A stretch of 64,000 nt of DNA, taken from the NCBI RefSeq assembly GCF_023715485.1, contig NZ_JAMBOF010000010.1, forward strand, positions 1-64,000, in the 5' to 3' direction. Positions 17,637-27,312 of this stretch are shown here, one piece after another. This DNA is from Mesobacillus subterraneus. GTDB lineage: Bacteria > Bacillota > Bacilli > Bacillales > Cytobacillaceae. The translations under genes and the position numbers were made by a program. The first letter of the stretch is position 1, and the number at the start of each line of letters is the position of its first letter. The notes under the pieces were generated by a model. That model saw nothing but the letters and a program-made list of their open reading frames with translations, did not search any database and had not been told where the DNA came from.

Positions 17637-19412
17637 TCAGCCCCTAAGTTTTTGTTTAAGGATTAACGTTATTTCTGTACCTTCACCAAAAATATTGATA
17701 TTTACTATTGAATCATTTGAAAAATAAAGCCGTACAGAATCGAAAACATGCTTTAATCCGATACCAATATAAGAATTATTCTCCTGGGATTTAATCTGCT
17801 TCAATTGTTCTTCCTTGATCGGAATGCCATTATTCCTGATCCTGATTTCAACACCATCATCAATTGAAATTCCGGATATCCAGATTACCCCTTCTTTTCC
17901 CGTTGGCACAATTCCATGAAAAATGGCGTTCTCAACAATCGGCTGCAGAAGCATCTGCGGGATTGGAAATTTACGGACATCGTCATGTACATTCAGTTTA
18001 AGACGGAACTCCTGATCATATCTGATCTCCATAATATCAATGAATTTCTGAATGATATCCAGTTCTTCATCCAACGTGACAAATGTGCCCTTTTTACCCA
18101 TATTCGCTTCAAGCAATCGAATCAATGCTGTAAAAGCAGTATTCGCTTTTTCCAGCTGGTTGAATTTAGTCAGCCAGCGAATGGTGCTTAAGGTATTGAA
18201 TAAAAAGTGAGGATTGATCCTGTGCCGGACCGCCCTAAGTTCAGCCTCTTTTTTTTCCTTTTGTTCTGTTGTCACCTGGTCCATGAGATGGTCAATCTGG
18301 TTGATCATCCTATTGAATTGCAAGCTCATAATCCCGATTTCGTCAGATGACTGAACATTGGCCCGTACGTTAAAGTTCCCTTCTCCAGCGAGTTTCATCT
18401 GTTCTGTCAGCGTATTGACAGGCTGTGTAACACGTTTGGCCAATGCCCATCCAATGATGATCGCAATCATAGTAAAGAAAATAGAATAAAAAAGGGTTAT
18501 GTTTTTGAACTTGTTCAATTCTCCAGTAATTTCATTGATCGGGACGACTCCGACAATTTTCCAGCCATTATTAAGATCCTGCTTAACGCCATAATATTTT
18601 TTGCCTTCCAATTCATACTCAAACTCCATCGTCTCATCTTGGACAAGCTTTTGGAATAACGAACGATTTTGAACTGGTTTGTTGATTTTTTCAATATCAT
18701 CGTCGACCATCACATTTCCTTTTTCATCGATGATAAAAAAGTGGCCCGTTTTCCCTAATTGGATTTGGGATATTTTATTAAGGATACTTTCACCATCCAA
18801 ATACACTTGAATGAAAGCGATGTTTTGAAGATTATTGAAATCCTTCATCACCCTGGTGGTTGGAAGAATAAGCTGGATATTTTCACCGGCACCGCTAAAA
18901 CGGTCATATTCCAGTCCATTCCAGATAATGGCTCCATCTTTTTTCAAAGATTCACCTTTCCACGATAAATGATCCAAATCATATTTCGAAAGCTTATACA
19001 TTGAAAAAGTACCGCTTCCCCAGCTCATCCCATCTTCCTTTATGATATAAATCCGTTTCACAAAAGAACTGGACAAAGTATTCAAGTTCAGCATTTGCGT
19101 GATATATTCATTGTTCCTATTCCGGTCAAGATTGTTCAAATCAGGGTCAAGATCTTTTTTAACAGCCTGCTGAAGCTGTTCATTTCCATACATGATATCG
19201 GACAGGTCTTTGCCGGTTGAAAAAATATGGGAAATGGAATCAGCAGCTTGTTTTGTTATTTGGATAGAAGATTCACGCACATTTTTCTTGATTACCTCAG
19301 AAGAAGAAATATAAAAGAAAACGCTGATAAAAATGGTCGGGATCAAGATTACGACAAGCATTGTCAGAACTACCCTGGTTGCAAAGTGCCTTATGAAAAA
19401 TTTCTTTCCCAT
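17637..19412 (-). CDS. YesM-type sensor histidine kinase
   Basis: This is a membrane kinase of 591 residues from the chosen start. Transmembrane helix 1 is near residues 10-35, followed by an extracellular sensing domain. Transmembrane helix 2 (NITLFYSIFFTMIAIIIGWA) is near residue 300, followed by HAMP. The phospho-acceptor motif RHRINPHFLFNTL marks the YesM class, and an ATPase domain follows (VENAIFHGIVP; GIGLKHVFDSV). The frame opens at 19436, overlapping the dextranase stop. ATG at 19412 has GAGGG nine bases upstream and is preferred. It likely senses extracellular sugar, possibly through a binding protein. Confidence 0.9.
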   Translation of the reverse strand: MGKKFFIRHFATRVVLTMLVVILIPTIFISVFFYISSSEVIKKNVRESSIQITKQAADSISHIFSTGKDLSDIMYGNEQLQQAVKKDLDPDLNNLDRNRNNEYITQMLNLNTLSSSFVKRIYIIKEDGMSWGSGTFSMYKLSKYDLDHLSWKGESLKKDGAIIWNGLEYDRFSGAGENIQLILPTTRVMKDFNNLQNIAFIQVYLDGESILNKISQIQLGKTGHFFIIDEKGNVMVDDDIEKINKPVQNRSLFQKLVQDETMEFEYELEGKKYYGVKQDLNNGWKIVGVVPINEITGELNKFKNITLFYSIFFTMIAIIIGWALAKRVTQPVNTLTEQMKLAGEGNFNVRANVQSSDEIGIMSLQFNRMINQIDHLMDQVTTEQKEKKEAELRAVRHRINPHFLFNTLSTIRWLTKFNQLEKANTAFTALIRLLEANMGKKGTFVTLDEELDIIQKFIDIMEIRYDQEFRLKLNVHDDVRKFPIPQMLLQPIVENAIFHGIVPTGKEGVIWISGISIDDGVEIRIRNNGIPIKEEQLKQIKSQENNSYIGIGLKHVFDSVRLYFSNDSIVNINIFGEGTEITLILKQKLRG

Positions 19413-19435
19413 TACTTGATCCCTCTTTAACACCA

Positions 19436-21208
19436 TTATTTTTTGTATTCAAGAACCACCATATCCCAGTACTTTAAAGAAGGGAGCGTGACTGTAACCT
19501 TGCCATTCTTTTGTTTGAAATCCAAATCTATTGCTGAACCATTATAATAATCAGGTGATGCCAGCCAGGCATGTTCCACTTCCCTGTCGGAGTAGATCTC
19601 CACCTCTATATTTTCCTGTTCCCCTGGTTCATGTTGTGTTCCATCGGTATCCCGCCATGCCATCGAAACCGCATCAGTGAAGTTGATGAAATGGACGACC
19701 GTTTTCCCCTCTTTTTCCTTTGCAAAGCCCCAGATACTTCCTTGCTTTGGTTCCGGAGAAATGTTTTGCCCGCCAATCTCTATATCTGAATCTTTCACTT
19801 GATCCCGGAGAATATTTTGATAGGCTGTCAGGAAGTCATAGTAACGAACCAAGGCCCTATCTAGATTTTCTGGTATTTTCAGGTTTTTATGAGGAAAGTA
19901 CTCTTTGGAAAGCATGTTCTCCCCCAATTCGAGGTGGGAGCCCCCGGAAGCAAAAATAACAGCGTTTGTCATCAGTACACCTGGTGGATTGAATTCCCCT
20001 TTAGAATTTGAGAGATCGTAATTCATATAAGCAGCCAGGACTGTATTTAATTTCCCTTTGCTCAGGCTGCTGTTCTGGTCAATGACATCCTTTAAGTGCT
20101 GATATGTGGAATGCGAGTCCCAAAGCTCTGAATATAGGAATTCTACTGGAGCCTTCGCAGCTATTTGGATTTGGCCAAATTGGGAAACTGCATTCATAAC
20201 AAGCGGTACATCAAGCTCTGATTTCGCCTTCTCTAAAAATGTGATATAGGAGGAGACAAGGTCAGCCTTTTCACCATCATAGTTCCATAGGGTTCCTCTA
20301 TCCCCCAGCTGGTCAACATGCCATCCATCAAATTCCAGTTTTTCAAACACTTCCATTTCTTTCTCCAGCAAAAACTCCTGCCAGCCAGGATTAGATGGAT
20401 CATATAAATAAATATCACTAGCCCAGTTGTCCGGCAGTGGATGCATGTCCTGTTCTTCGTGGAAAGGGTCTTTGAAAAGGCCCCATTCCTTCTTTACACC
20501 CTCTTTTTCGGCATTTTCATAGGCTCCGAACAATAGGTTGTAATTCATCACCTTCATGTTTTTTTCATGCGCCAGGTCAATATACCCTTCAATTGTATTC
20601 CTGTATACTTCGCGGTTCGCTATATCCGGCCAACTTTCTGAAAGCTGCCCATTTTCGGTTTTCAAAGGCTTTTCATGCTTGTACTGCCAGTCGTAAAATT
20701 GAATTCCATTGATGTGGAACCTATTTAATCTATCGACTACTTTTTCTTGTTCAGCTTGATCTATTTCATAGAAATCTGCCAGATAGCCATAGCGTGGAAA
20801 TTTTGTCCATTCCGACGATACATCTACTGCTATATTAGCATGGTCAAGAGGTTTTTCACCATCCTGCAAGAAAACCTCCACCATGTAACCTTTAAAGTCG
20901 TCTTTGGGCGGTGTCCACTCCCAGGAAATCTCATTCTCTTTAATTTTAATTTCTTCCTCTTCGATGGTTTGATTAAGGTGCTTGTATACTACTCCAAGCT
21001 TTGCGTTCTCTTTGTTTTCCTTTAATTCCAAGGTAAACGCTACTTTATCACCCGGATTGTACAGAGCTTTATCCGTATTCAAATCAACAAGCCATTTTCC
21101 ATCTTCGATCTTTTCCGAGAGGACCATGCTTTCCTTTGTACATCCCGTAAAGATCGAAACTCCCAGTAAGCAGATTGCTGCAACTGTTAGTAAACGAGAC
21201 TTTTTCAT
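19436..21208 (-). CDS. GH66 dextranase-like lipoprotein
   Basis: This is an extracytoplasmic glycoside hydrolase of 590 residues that should cut internal alpha-1,6 bonds of dextran. GH66 landmarks are RYGYLADF, INGIQFYDWQYKHEKPL, and the catalytic motif FDGWHVDQLGDRG with its nucleophile Asp, then EFLYSELWD with the acid/base Glu. The lipobox VSIFTGC near residue 21 predicts membrane anchoring. The frame opens at 21343, but ATG at 21208 has AGGTGG upstream and starts the signal peptide MKKSRLLTVAAICLL. Cyclodextran-forming GH66 enzymes are usually longer and carry a CBM35 insert, so plain dextranase is more likely. It sits between permeases and kinase genes. Confidence 0.9.
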   Translation of the reverse strand: MKKSRLLTVAAICLLGVSIFTGCTKESMVLSEKIEDGKWLVDLNTDKALYNPGDKVAFTLELKENKENAKLGVVYKHLNQTIEEEEIKIKENEISWEWTPPKDDFKGYMVEVFLQDGEKPLDHANIAVDVSSEWTKFPRYGYLADFYEIDQAEQEKVVDRLNRFHINGIQFYDWQYKHEKPLKTENGQLSESWPDIANREVYRNTIEGYIDLAHEKNMKVMNYNLLFGAYENAEKEGVKKEWGLFKDPFHEEQDMHPLPDNWASDIYLYDPSNPGWQEFLLEKEMEVFEKLEFDGWHVDQLGDRGTLWNYDGEKADLVSSYITFLEKAKSELDVPLVMNAVSQFGQIQIAAKAPVEFLYSELWDSHSTYQHLKDVIDQNSSLSKGKLNTVLAAYMNYDLSNSKGEFNPPGVLMTNAVIFASGGSHLELGENMLSKEYFPHKNLKIPENLDRALVRYYDFLTAYQNILRDQVKDSDIEIGGQNISPEPKQGSIWGFAKEKEGKTVVHFINFTDAVSMAWRDTDGTQHEPGEQENIEVEIYSDREVEHAWLASPDYYNGSAIDLDFKQKNGKVTVTLPSLKYWDMVVLEYKK

Positions 21209-21231
21209 ACCTTCCACCTGCCTTCCATTGT

Positions 21232-22065
21232 TTACCCTTTTACGCTTCCTTCGTTCATGCCACCTTGTACGAACTTCTTCTGGAATATGATATAAATGAT
21301 GATGACAGGAAGAATCGCAATGATGGATGCAGCGAAAATCCATGACCAGTTGCTCGCATATTTCCCCTGGAACATCATAAGGGCGATTGGCAATGTCCTC
21401 ATCATTTCATCCTTGATGATCGTCAGTGCGACAAAGTATTCATCCCACGTTCCGGAAAAGGCAAAGATCGCCATTGTTCCAAGAGCCGGCTTCGATAATG
21501 GAAGGTAAATATTCCAGAATATCCTCCAGTTTCCCCCTCCATCCATTACGATCGATTCGACCAATTCCTTTGGTACTTTTTCAAAAAAGCCTCTGAGGAA
21601 GAAAGTGGAACCAACGATACCGCCCCCGATATAAATCAACCAGAGCCCGTAGTAAGTATTGACAAGACCAAGTGATTTAACGACCGTAAATTGAGGTACG
21701 ATTGCCAATACGAGCGGAATCATCATCGTGAAAATGAATACACGGAAAATGAATTCCTTGAAAGGAAACGTAAAACGGACAAACGCATAGGCTGTGAGTG
21801 CTCCAAAAAACACACTGCCTACTGTTGCAACCCCTGCCACCAGTAAACTATTAAGGAAGAATCGAAAGAAATTATTTTTCGTCCATACAACCTCGTAATT
21901 ATCAAGGTTTGGAACTGCGGAGAATACTTCGCTCGGTCTTGGCAGTGAATATGCTCCCTTGACAAAGGTGGTTAAAATCATATAAATAAACGGAGTGATA
22001 AAGACGAGGACTCCTAAAATCAGGATCATATAGACGATTACTTTAGCTATTGGATTTGTTTTCAT
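21232..22065 (-). CDS. Carbohydrate ABC transporter permease, MalG type
   Basis: This is a 277-residue inner-membrane permease with six predicted helices, starting with VIVYMILILGVLVFITPFIYMI. The EAA loop that docks the ATPase is visible near residue 190 as ESIVMDGGGNWRIFWNIYLPLSKP. It pairs with the MalF-type permease 13 bases upstream. No ATPase gene is present here, so a shared MsmX-type ATPase is expected, as is usual in Bacillaceae. Confidence 0.9.
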   Translation of the reverse strand: MKTNPIAKVIVYMILILGVLVFITPFIYMILTTFVKGAYSLPRPSEVFSAVPNLDNYEVVWTKNNFFRFFLNSLLVAGVATVGSVFFGALTAYAFVRFTFPFKEFIFRVFIFTMMIPLVLAIVPQFTVVKSLGLVNTYYGLWLIYIGGGIVGSTFFLRGFFEKVPKELVESIVMDGGGNWRIFWNIYLPLSKPALGTMAIFAFSGTWDEYFVALTIIKDEMMRTLPIALMMFQGKYASNWSWIFAASIIAILPVIIIYIIFQKKFVQGGMNEGSVKG

Positions 22066-22077
22066 CTTCCACCCTCC

Positions 22078-23034
22078 TTATTCATCCGTATTTTTTCCTA
22101 ATTTCTTTTGTTGCGCAAGAGTGATCAAGAAAATTGTCAGTCCCATCATTACACTGAGAGCTGATGAATAACCAAAGTTAAAATTGTTAAACGCTTCTTT
22201 ATAAATCATGCTCTGCAGCACTTCGGTCTGTCCCATTGGGCCCCCGTTTGTGATGAAGTAAACCTGCGGAAAAATATTGAATGCACCCATAACAAGGTTT
22301 ATAAGGACAAACGCGGTAATTGGCCTAAGCTGCGGGATTGTAATATAGCGGAAAGTTTTGAATCCATCCGACCCGTCAATCGCTGCTGCTTCATAAATAT
22401 CCTTCGAGATTCCCTGAAGTGCAGCCAGATAAATGACAACTGTCCAGCCGACTGTTTTCCAAATATGGAACAGCCAGATTACAACCATTGCAGTCCACTG
22501 GTTTTGCAGCCAGCTGATCGGTTCATTGACAAGACCGGCTTTTAAAAGCATAAAGTTAATAAGCCCGCTGTCCCCATCAGCGAATAAGTAACGGAACAAA
22601 AAGGCCACAACAATCCATGATGTTATGATTGGGAGATAATAAAGCGTACGGAAAGTAATCTTATACTTTACAAAGTGCAAATTGATCAATACAGCGAAAA
22701 ACAAGCCGAAAAACCAGTTGACCGGTACTGTTACCAATGTATTGAGGATTGTATTCCTGACGGCATATTTGAAATTTTCATCTTCAAATGCACGCATATA
22801 ATTCTCAAGCCCGACGAACGGACTTTCTGCCCCAGGCATGATGTTATAATCCTGGAAGCTCATGATAACCCCTTTGATGAGTGGAAAAATGACAAAAACA
22901 CCGGCCCCAAGCAAGCCTAAAAACAGAAAAGGAAATACTTCCCGCCACTGCTTTAACCCTTTTTTAAATCTGACTGAAAAAGGATCCTTTTCGATATTGA
23001 TTTCTGGATGATTGGTTTCCTTTACAGGTAACAT
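22078..23034 (-). CDS. Sugar ABC transporter permease, MalF type
   Basis: This permease is 318 residues from ATG at 23034, which has GGAGGGAGG about ten bases upstream. The frame remains open to 23088 without a ribosome binding site there. There are six helices, with the first at VFPFLFLGLLGAGVFVIFPL. The EAA motif is DIYEAAAIDGSDGFKTFRYITIP. With the next gene it forms the membrane channel for the sugar importer. A hairpin separates it from the binding-protein gene. Confidence 0.9.
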   Translation of the reverse strand: MLPVKETNHPEINIEKDPFSVRFKKGLKQWREVFPFLFLGLLGAGVFVIFPLIKGVIMSFQDYNIMPGAESPFVGLENYMRAFEDENFKYAVRNTILNTLVTVPVNWFFGLFFAVLINLHFVKYKITFRTLYYLPIITSWIVVAFLFRYLFADGDSGLINFMLLKAGLVNEPISWLQNQWTAMVVIWLFHIWKTVGWTVVIYLAALQGISKDIYEAAAIDGSDGFKTFRYITIPQLRPITAFVLINLVMGAFNIFPQVYFITNGGPMGQTEVLQSMIYKEAFNNFNFGYSSALSVMMGLTIFLITLAQQKKLGKNTDE

Positions 23035-23081
23035 TGTGGAGCCTCCCTCCGAAATTATTTTTATCTTAATTGAAATAAAGG

Positions 23082-23113
23082 GAGCCATATCAACTCTCTG
23101 AGTGATATGGCTC
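23082..23113 (-). terminator. Intercistronic hairpin after the binding-protein gene
   Basis: GAGCCATATCA pairs with TGATATGGCTC over 11 bp. It lies between the binding protein and the permeases, where such stems commonly keep the binding-protein mRNA abundant. Six T residues follow on the plus strand; the minus-strand T tract is weak. Confidence 0.65.
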
Positions 23114-23144
23114 TTTTTTGACCCTCAGAAGAAAGTCGGATTTT

Positions 23145-24428
23145 TTATTTCAATAATGAATCTGCTTTCTTTGCAGCATCATTCATTGCATCTTCGGCAG
23201 ACATTTTACCGCGGACAACTTTCTCAAAGTTCTGGTTAATAATTGCTTCGATTTCAGACCATTGAGGAATTGGAGTACGTGGCATTGCAGTTTTTAATTG
23301 CTCAACATATTCTTTTGCAAATGGCACCTTCAGGAATTCTGGATCATTTGCAGCTTCCTTGTTAGAAGGAATCAGCCCAGTTTCGGACATGATTTTTTGC
23401 GGTTCCGTTGTCATCATCCACTTTGCGAAAGTCCATGCTTCTTCAGGATGTTTTGAGTTAGCAAAAATAACAAGGTCTTCACCGCCGATAACGGAACGGC
23501 TTCCTCCCTTACCTTCAGGCATCAATCCGCGGACTGTATCTTCAAGCGGCTTGAATTTGCTTCCTTCTTCATTCATCAAGATGCTGTAGAACCAAGGACC
23601 ATCATCTATCATGAAATATTCATTTTTCTTCATGCCATCCCATGTTCCTGGTTCACCGCCAAGAAGTGTTGGAGCAGCCAGCTTATCCTTTTGCCACTTG
23701 GCAATTTCTTCAACTGCTTTAATGCTTTCAGGGCTGTTCAGGTAACCATCGAATTTAGTGTAATCCTCATTTGTCAATTCCCCTCCAAGACTCCAGAAAT
23801 ATGGAAGGAATCCCCATGAGAATGAACCACCGATTCCAATAGCTCCTTTTGCGCCCGCATCCTTCGCTTTCTGTGATGCGGCCACGAACTCATCCATTGT
23901 TTTTGGCGCTTCTGTAATTCCGGCTTTATCCATGATTGCTTTGTTATAGATCGCCACTTTTGTATTCGTATTTACCGGCACGCCATAATACTTGCCTTCA
24001 AATACATTAGTTGCCATTGGGCCTTCAAACACACTTTCCTTAACTGCATCGAAGCCATCCATGCTGCTTACTTCTTTTAAGGCACCCATTTCCGCAAATT
24101 CAGGAACCCAGATAATATCCATCCTCATTAAATCCGGAGCAGCATCACCAGACACACCCGCAATGACCTGCTGCTTCAAACCCTCATATGGCATACGGGT
24201 AAGCTTGAGCTCAATTTCTGGATGTTCTTTTTCAAATAAAGGTTTAATTTTATCGACCAATACCTTTTCTTCCTGATCTCCGTAGGTATGCCAGTATTCA
24301 ATCGTAACCTTATCCTTACTTCCTTTATTATCCCCATCGGCTTTTTCGCCACCGCCGCCGCTGCATGCTGTTGCAAGAAGCAAAGTCGATATGGAAACAC
24401 CAGCCATCAATGATTTAAACCATTTCAT
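23145..24428 (-). CDS. Sugar ABC transporter substrate-binding lipoprotein
   Basis: This is a family 1 solute-binding protein of 427 residues. Signal and lipobox (LLLATAC) are followed by a Gly/Lys/Asp-rich linker and then the mature domain starting VTIEYWHTYGDQEEK. The SRSVIGGEDLVIF and EEAWTFAKWMM segments are typical of the maltose-type family. It is the first gene of the operon and should bind the imported oligosaccharide. The start at 24428 is chosen because GAGGGGG lies nine bases upstream; the longer frame to 24446 has no such site. Confidence 0.92.
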   Translation of the reverse strand: MKWFKSLMAGVSISTLLLATACSGGGGEKADGDNKGSKDKVTIEYWHTYGDQEEKVLVDKIKPLFEKEHPEIELKLTRMPYEGLKQQVIAGVSGDAAPDLMRMDIIWVPEFAEMGALKEVSSMDGFDAVKESVFEGPMATNVFEGKYYGVPVNTNTKVAIYNKAIMDKAGITEAPKTMDEFVAASQKAKDAGAKGAIGIGGSFSWGFLPYFWSLGGELTNEDYTKFDGYLNSPESIKAVEEIAKWQKDKLAAPTLLGGEPGTWDGMKKNEYFMIDDGPWFYSILMNEEGSKFKPLEDTVRGLMPEGKGGSRSVIGGEDLVIFANSKHPEEAWTFAKWMMTTEPQKIMSETGLIPSNKEAANDPEFLKVPFAKEYVEQLKTAMPRTPIPQWSEIEAIINQNFEKVVRGKMSAEDAMNDAAKKADSLLK

Positions 24429-24463
24429 TTTTGGGTACCCCCTCATATTTTTTGTACAAGTAA

Positions 24464-24501
24464 ATTATTACTTTTTTCTTTTTGAGTTGTAACCGTTTAC
24501 A
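24464..24501 (-). promoter_or_regulatory. Promoter with overlapping cre site
   Basis: TGTAACCGTTTACA at 24488-24501 fits the CcpA consensus at every position. On the minus strand it contains a -35-like TTACAA (24492-24487), and a -10-like TAATAA follows after 16 bases (24470-24465). CcpA binding there would block transcription of the dextran operon when glucose is present. The cre is strong; the promoter boxes are a reasonable guess. Beyond this and a terminator the 24447-24755 gap shows nothing else. Confidence 0.7.
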
Positions 24502-24719
24502 TTAAGGGGATGGTGTCTTATATTTCTTTCTTGCAAACCTGAGGATTGTGCTGCAGTGATAAGGTGTTTTATATTCATCTACTTAAAGAGATATTTTACC
24601 TCCTGGTGATCTAGGGCATTTCAAACGTTTTTTTCTGGAGCTTGTGACGATTGGTGACAAATATAGTCTGTCGTTACAAAATTCAAGACTTGTTAAACCT
24701 TTTTATTGGCAAAAAAAGA

Positions 24720-24744
24720 ACCAGAACACAAAAGATGTTCTGGT
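24720..24744 (-). terminator. Rho-independent terminator of GH65 gene
   Basis: ACCAGAACA pairs with TGTTCTGGT and on the minus strand is followed by TCTTTTTTT. Confidence 0.85.
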
Positions 24745-24755
24745 CTCTTATCTCT

Positions 24756-27029
24756 TTATTTTATTTGGATCGTTACTTTATTCCCTCGAGCTATCAGGAC
24801 CTTTTCATCGTGGTGACTAATCGTCAATTCTTCTCCCTCTGCAAGTACATAGGATACCATGTCCTTCTCTAGATGAATGTTCAATATCCTGTTTTGGTAC
24901 TGCAGATTGAATTCTAATGAGTTCCACTGCTCAGGAAGATAAGGAGCAAGGCTAAGACCGCTTTCTTTTACCCGCAATCCAGCAAACCCAAATACAATGG
25001 CTAGCCAGGTACCTCCCATGTTTGCCATGTGGAGGCCATCCTTTGTATTTCCGTGTGTATTATCCAGATCAAGACGTGCCGTCTCATAAAAATAATGATA
25101 CCCTTTTTGTTTGTAGCCTAATTTGGAAGCCATGATACTGAATACGCAGTAGGATAAAGATGAATCGTGAGTGGTCAGCGGCTCATAGTAATCATACGAG
25201 TTTTTAATCGTTTCAAAATCAGTTTCATCCTCCAACAGGAAATGGGCTAGAACGGTGTCCGCTTGTTTACATACCTGATAGCGGTATAAAGTCAACGGAT
25301 GATAATTTAGCAATAATGGGAATTTTTCCTTTGGTGTATTTTCCAGATCCCAGCGGTCCTTGTGCAGGAAGCTGTCATCCTGGGCATTGATTTTCAAGGA
25401 TTCGTCATATGGAAGAAACATATTTTCCCCGGCTTCTCTCCATTCATCCGCTTCGTTCTCTGTCAGCGCAATCTTTTCCGCCAACAGGTTCAAAATGTCG
25501 GTTCCCTTTAACATCTGATATACCTTTACAGCCCAAAGCAGGTTATGTTTGGCCATTACGTTCGTATAGTAATTGTTATTGACAATACATGTATACTCGT
25601 CAGGACCTGTGACATTATCGATTCGGAATTGGCCTTTTTTCATGTGGCCGGTATCGATCCATAGCCGTGCAGTTTCGAATAATACCTCAGCCATATAGTC
25701 CTTTAAAAAAGCCTCATCCTTTGTGACTAAATAGTACTGAATATAGCTATAGGCAACATCTGCACTGATATGATACTGAGCGGTGCCGGCCGGGAAGAAC
25801 GCGGAGCTTTCTCCACCCGTGATCGTCCGCCATGGGAACAGGGCTCCCTTTCTATGGCCCATCTCCAGCGCTCTTACCCTGGCACTATCCAGGATGGAAT
25901 AACGATGGAGCAATAAATTTTTGGCGATATCCGGATTTGTCATTAAAAAGACAGGGAACATGTAAATTTCCGTATCCCAGAAATAATGGCCTTCATATCC
26001 TTCGCCAGACAATCCTTTCGCGGCAATATTGCTTACCGGGTCCTTGCCGACGGACTGCAAAAGCTGGAATAAATTAAAGCGGATTCCCTCCTGTAATTGC
26101 TCATCACCTTCTATTTTCACATCAGAGGTTCTCCAGAAATTTGTTAAATATTCTTCTTGAGATAACAGTAAATCCTCGAAGGATTGTTTGCTGACCTGGG
26201 TTTGGATTGCCATAGCTTTCTCTACAACCTGTTCACCATGACGCAGGGTATCAGTATAAACATTGTACTTGGTGAATCGGATAGGTGAACCTCCCTGGCA
26301 AACATATGTCTCGGTAACGGCCGTATTTGAAGCTTCAGCTACATATTGATATTCAGCGGCTTCGATTTTAGAGGCAGCAGCACATGAAACTTCAAGCTCA
26401 GTTGCAAATGTCCTGTTCTTAACCACACTTATATTCTCTTCATGCTTCGCTTCAATAACATTCAGCCGTTTTGCATGGCCTGAAGCAACACGAGGATCAT
26501 TTTTATCCACGTAGTTCGATACATCACCATCAACGGTGGAAACAATCTTTATGTTCTCTACTAAACTAACGGGTACTACTTTTACATCAATGGCAAAAAG
26601 TTCTCTGGTAATAAAAGAAATCAGCCTTTTAAAATGAAGTTTAATTTCTTTACCTTTTGGTGACCGCCAGTGGACAATACGCTCCGAGAATCCTCGGTCG
26701 AAATGCAGGTTACGAGTATAATCGATCACTTCGCCCTCAAATAACGAAAAACGTTCTCCATCAATGTAAATATCAATTCCCTGAGCGTCAATTATATTTA
26801 CCAGTTTTTGTTGTGTTTCAGGAAATGCGTGCAGCTTTTCCCCGTATGTGATCTCTGTCTCATCATGAAAAGCATTAATGTACGTCCCACGAATTGATTT
26901 GTATGTTTCTGGATAACCCTCTTCGAAATTGCCTCTTACACCCAAGTAACCATTCCCCAGTGATAAAAGACTTTCATTAATTAGTAGATTCTCCTGATCC
27001 AGCTCTGATTTTGTAAGCTTCCAGCTCAT
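24756..27029 (-). CDS. GH65 disaccharide phosphorylase
   Basis: This is a 757-residue cytoplasmic enzyme that should cleave an alpha-linked glucose disaccharide with phosphate to give beta-glucose 1-phosphate and glucose. Family marks are the N-terminal NESLLSLGNGYLGVRGNFEE, then HYFWDTEIYMFPVFL, and VTGPDEYTCIVNNNYYTN with the catalytic Glu, and LHMANMGGTWLAIVFGFAG near the C-terminus. Length fits maltose, kojibiose, nigerose or trehalose phosphorylase. Sequence alone does not settle which. Next to a dextran operon, kojibiose (alpha-1,2) or nigerose (alpha-1,3) from dextran branches are attractive possibilities. It has its own terminator and upstream cre-like sites, so it is transcribed apart from the transporter operon. 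Confidence 0.9.
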   Translation of the reverse strand: MSWKLTKSELDQENLLINESLLSLGNGYLGVRGNFEEGYPETYKSIRGTYINAFHDETEITYGEKLHAFPETQQKLVNIIDAQGIDIYIDGERFSLFEGEVIDYTRNLHFDRGFSERIVHWRSPKGKEIKLHFKRLISFITRELFAIDVKVVPVSLVENIKIVSTVDGDVSNYVDKNDPRVASGHAKRLNVIEAKHEENISVVKNRTFATELEVSCAAASKIEAAEYQYVAEASNTAVTETYVCQGGSPIRFTKYNVYTDTLRHGEQVVEKAMAIQTQVSKQSFEDLLLSQEEYLTNFWRTSDVKIEGDEQLQEGIRFNLFQLLQSVGKDPVSNIAAKGLSGEGYEGHYFWDTEIYMFPVFLMTNPDIAKNLLLHRYSILDSARVRALEMGHRKGALFPWRTITGGESSAFFPAGTAQYHISADVAYSYIQYYLVTKDEAFLKDYMAEVLFETARLWIDTGHMKKGQFRIDNVTGPDEYTCIVNNNYYTNVMAKHNLLWAVKVYQMLKGTDILNLLAEKIALTENEADEWREAGENMFLPYDESLKINAQDDSFLHKDRWDLENTPKEKFPLLLNYHPLTLYRYQVCKQADTVLAHFLLEDETDFETIKNSYDYYEPLTTHDSSLSYCVFSIMASKLGYKQKGYHYFYETARLDLDNTHGNTKDGLHMANMGGTWLAIVFGFAGLRVKESGLSLAPYLPEQWNSLEFNLQYQNRILNIHLEKDMVSYVLAEGEELTISHHDEKVLIARGNKVTIQIK

Positions 27030-27110
27030 CTGTACCCCTCCAGCGATGTCATATATATTCGTAAGAAAAGCACTCTGGTTTCATCCCTAAGTGCTATTAA
27101 CTAATGTCTG

Positions 27111-27167
27111 CGAAAGCGTTTTGATAACTCGCGCTTGTATATACAAATTATTATGTAATCGCTTTAA
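27111..27167. promoter_or_regulatory. Two cre-like sites upstream of GH65 gene
   Basis: CGAAAGCGTTTTGA at 27111-27124 has two mismatches to the CcpA consensus, and TGTAATCGCTTTAA at 27154-27167 has one. Both lie in the gap upstream of the phosphorylase gene. Confidence 0.45.
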
Positions 27168-27277
27168 TGTCAATTCATTTTTGGATTTTGGAATTTGTTC
27201 ACATTTTAAATTCCTGTCACTATGAGCTAGTTATCTACTTGAAGCTTTGGTATTTTAAATCCTGCTTCCATAGAAAA

Positions 27278-27302
27278 TGCCAGGAATAAAAAATTCCTGG
27301 CA
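27278..27302 (-). terminator. Rho-independent terminator
   Basis: TGCCAGGAAT pairs with ATTCCTGGCA around a five-base loop, just downstream of the proline iminopeptidase gene. Confidence 0.75.
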
Positions 27303-27312
27303 TACATTTATC

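Noticed and set aside
21232-23034. Missing ABC ATPase as a sign of a broken importer
   Set aside because: Sugar importers in Bacillaceae commonly share an MsmX-type ATPase encoded elsewhere.
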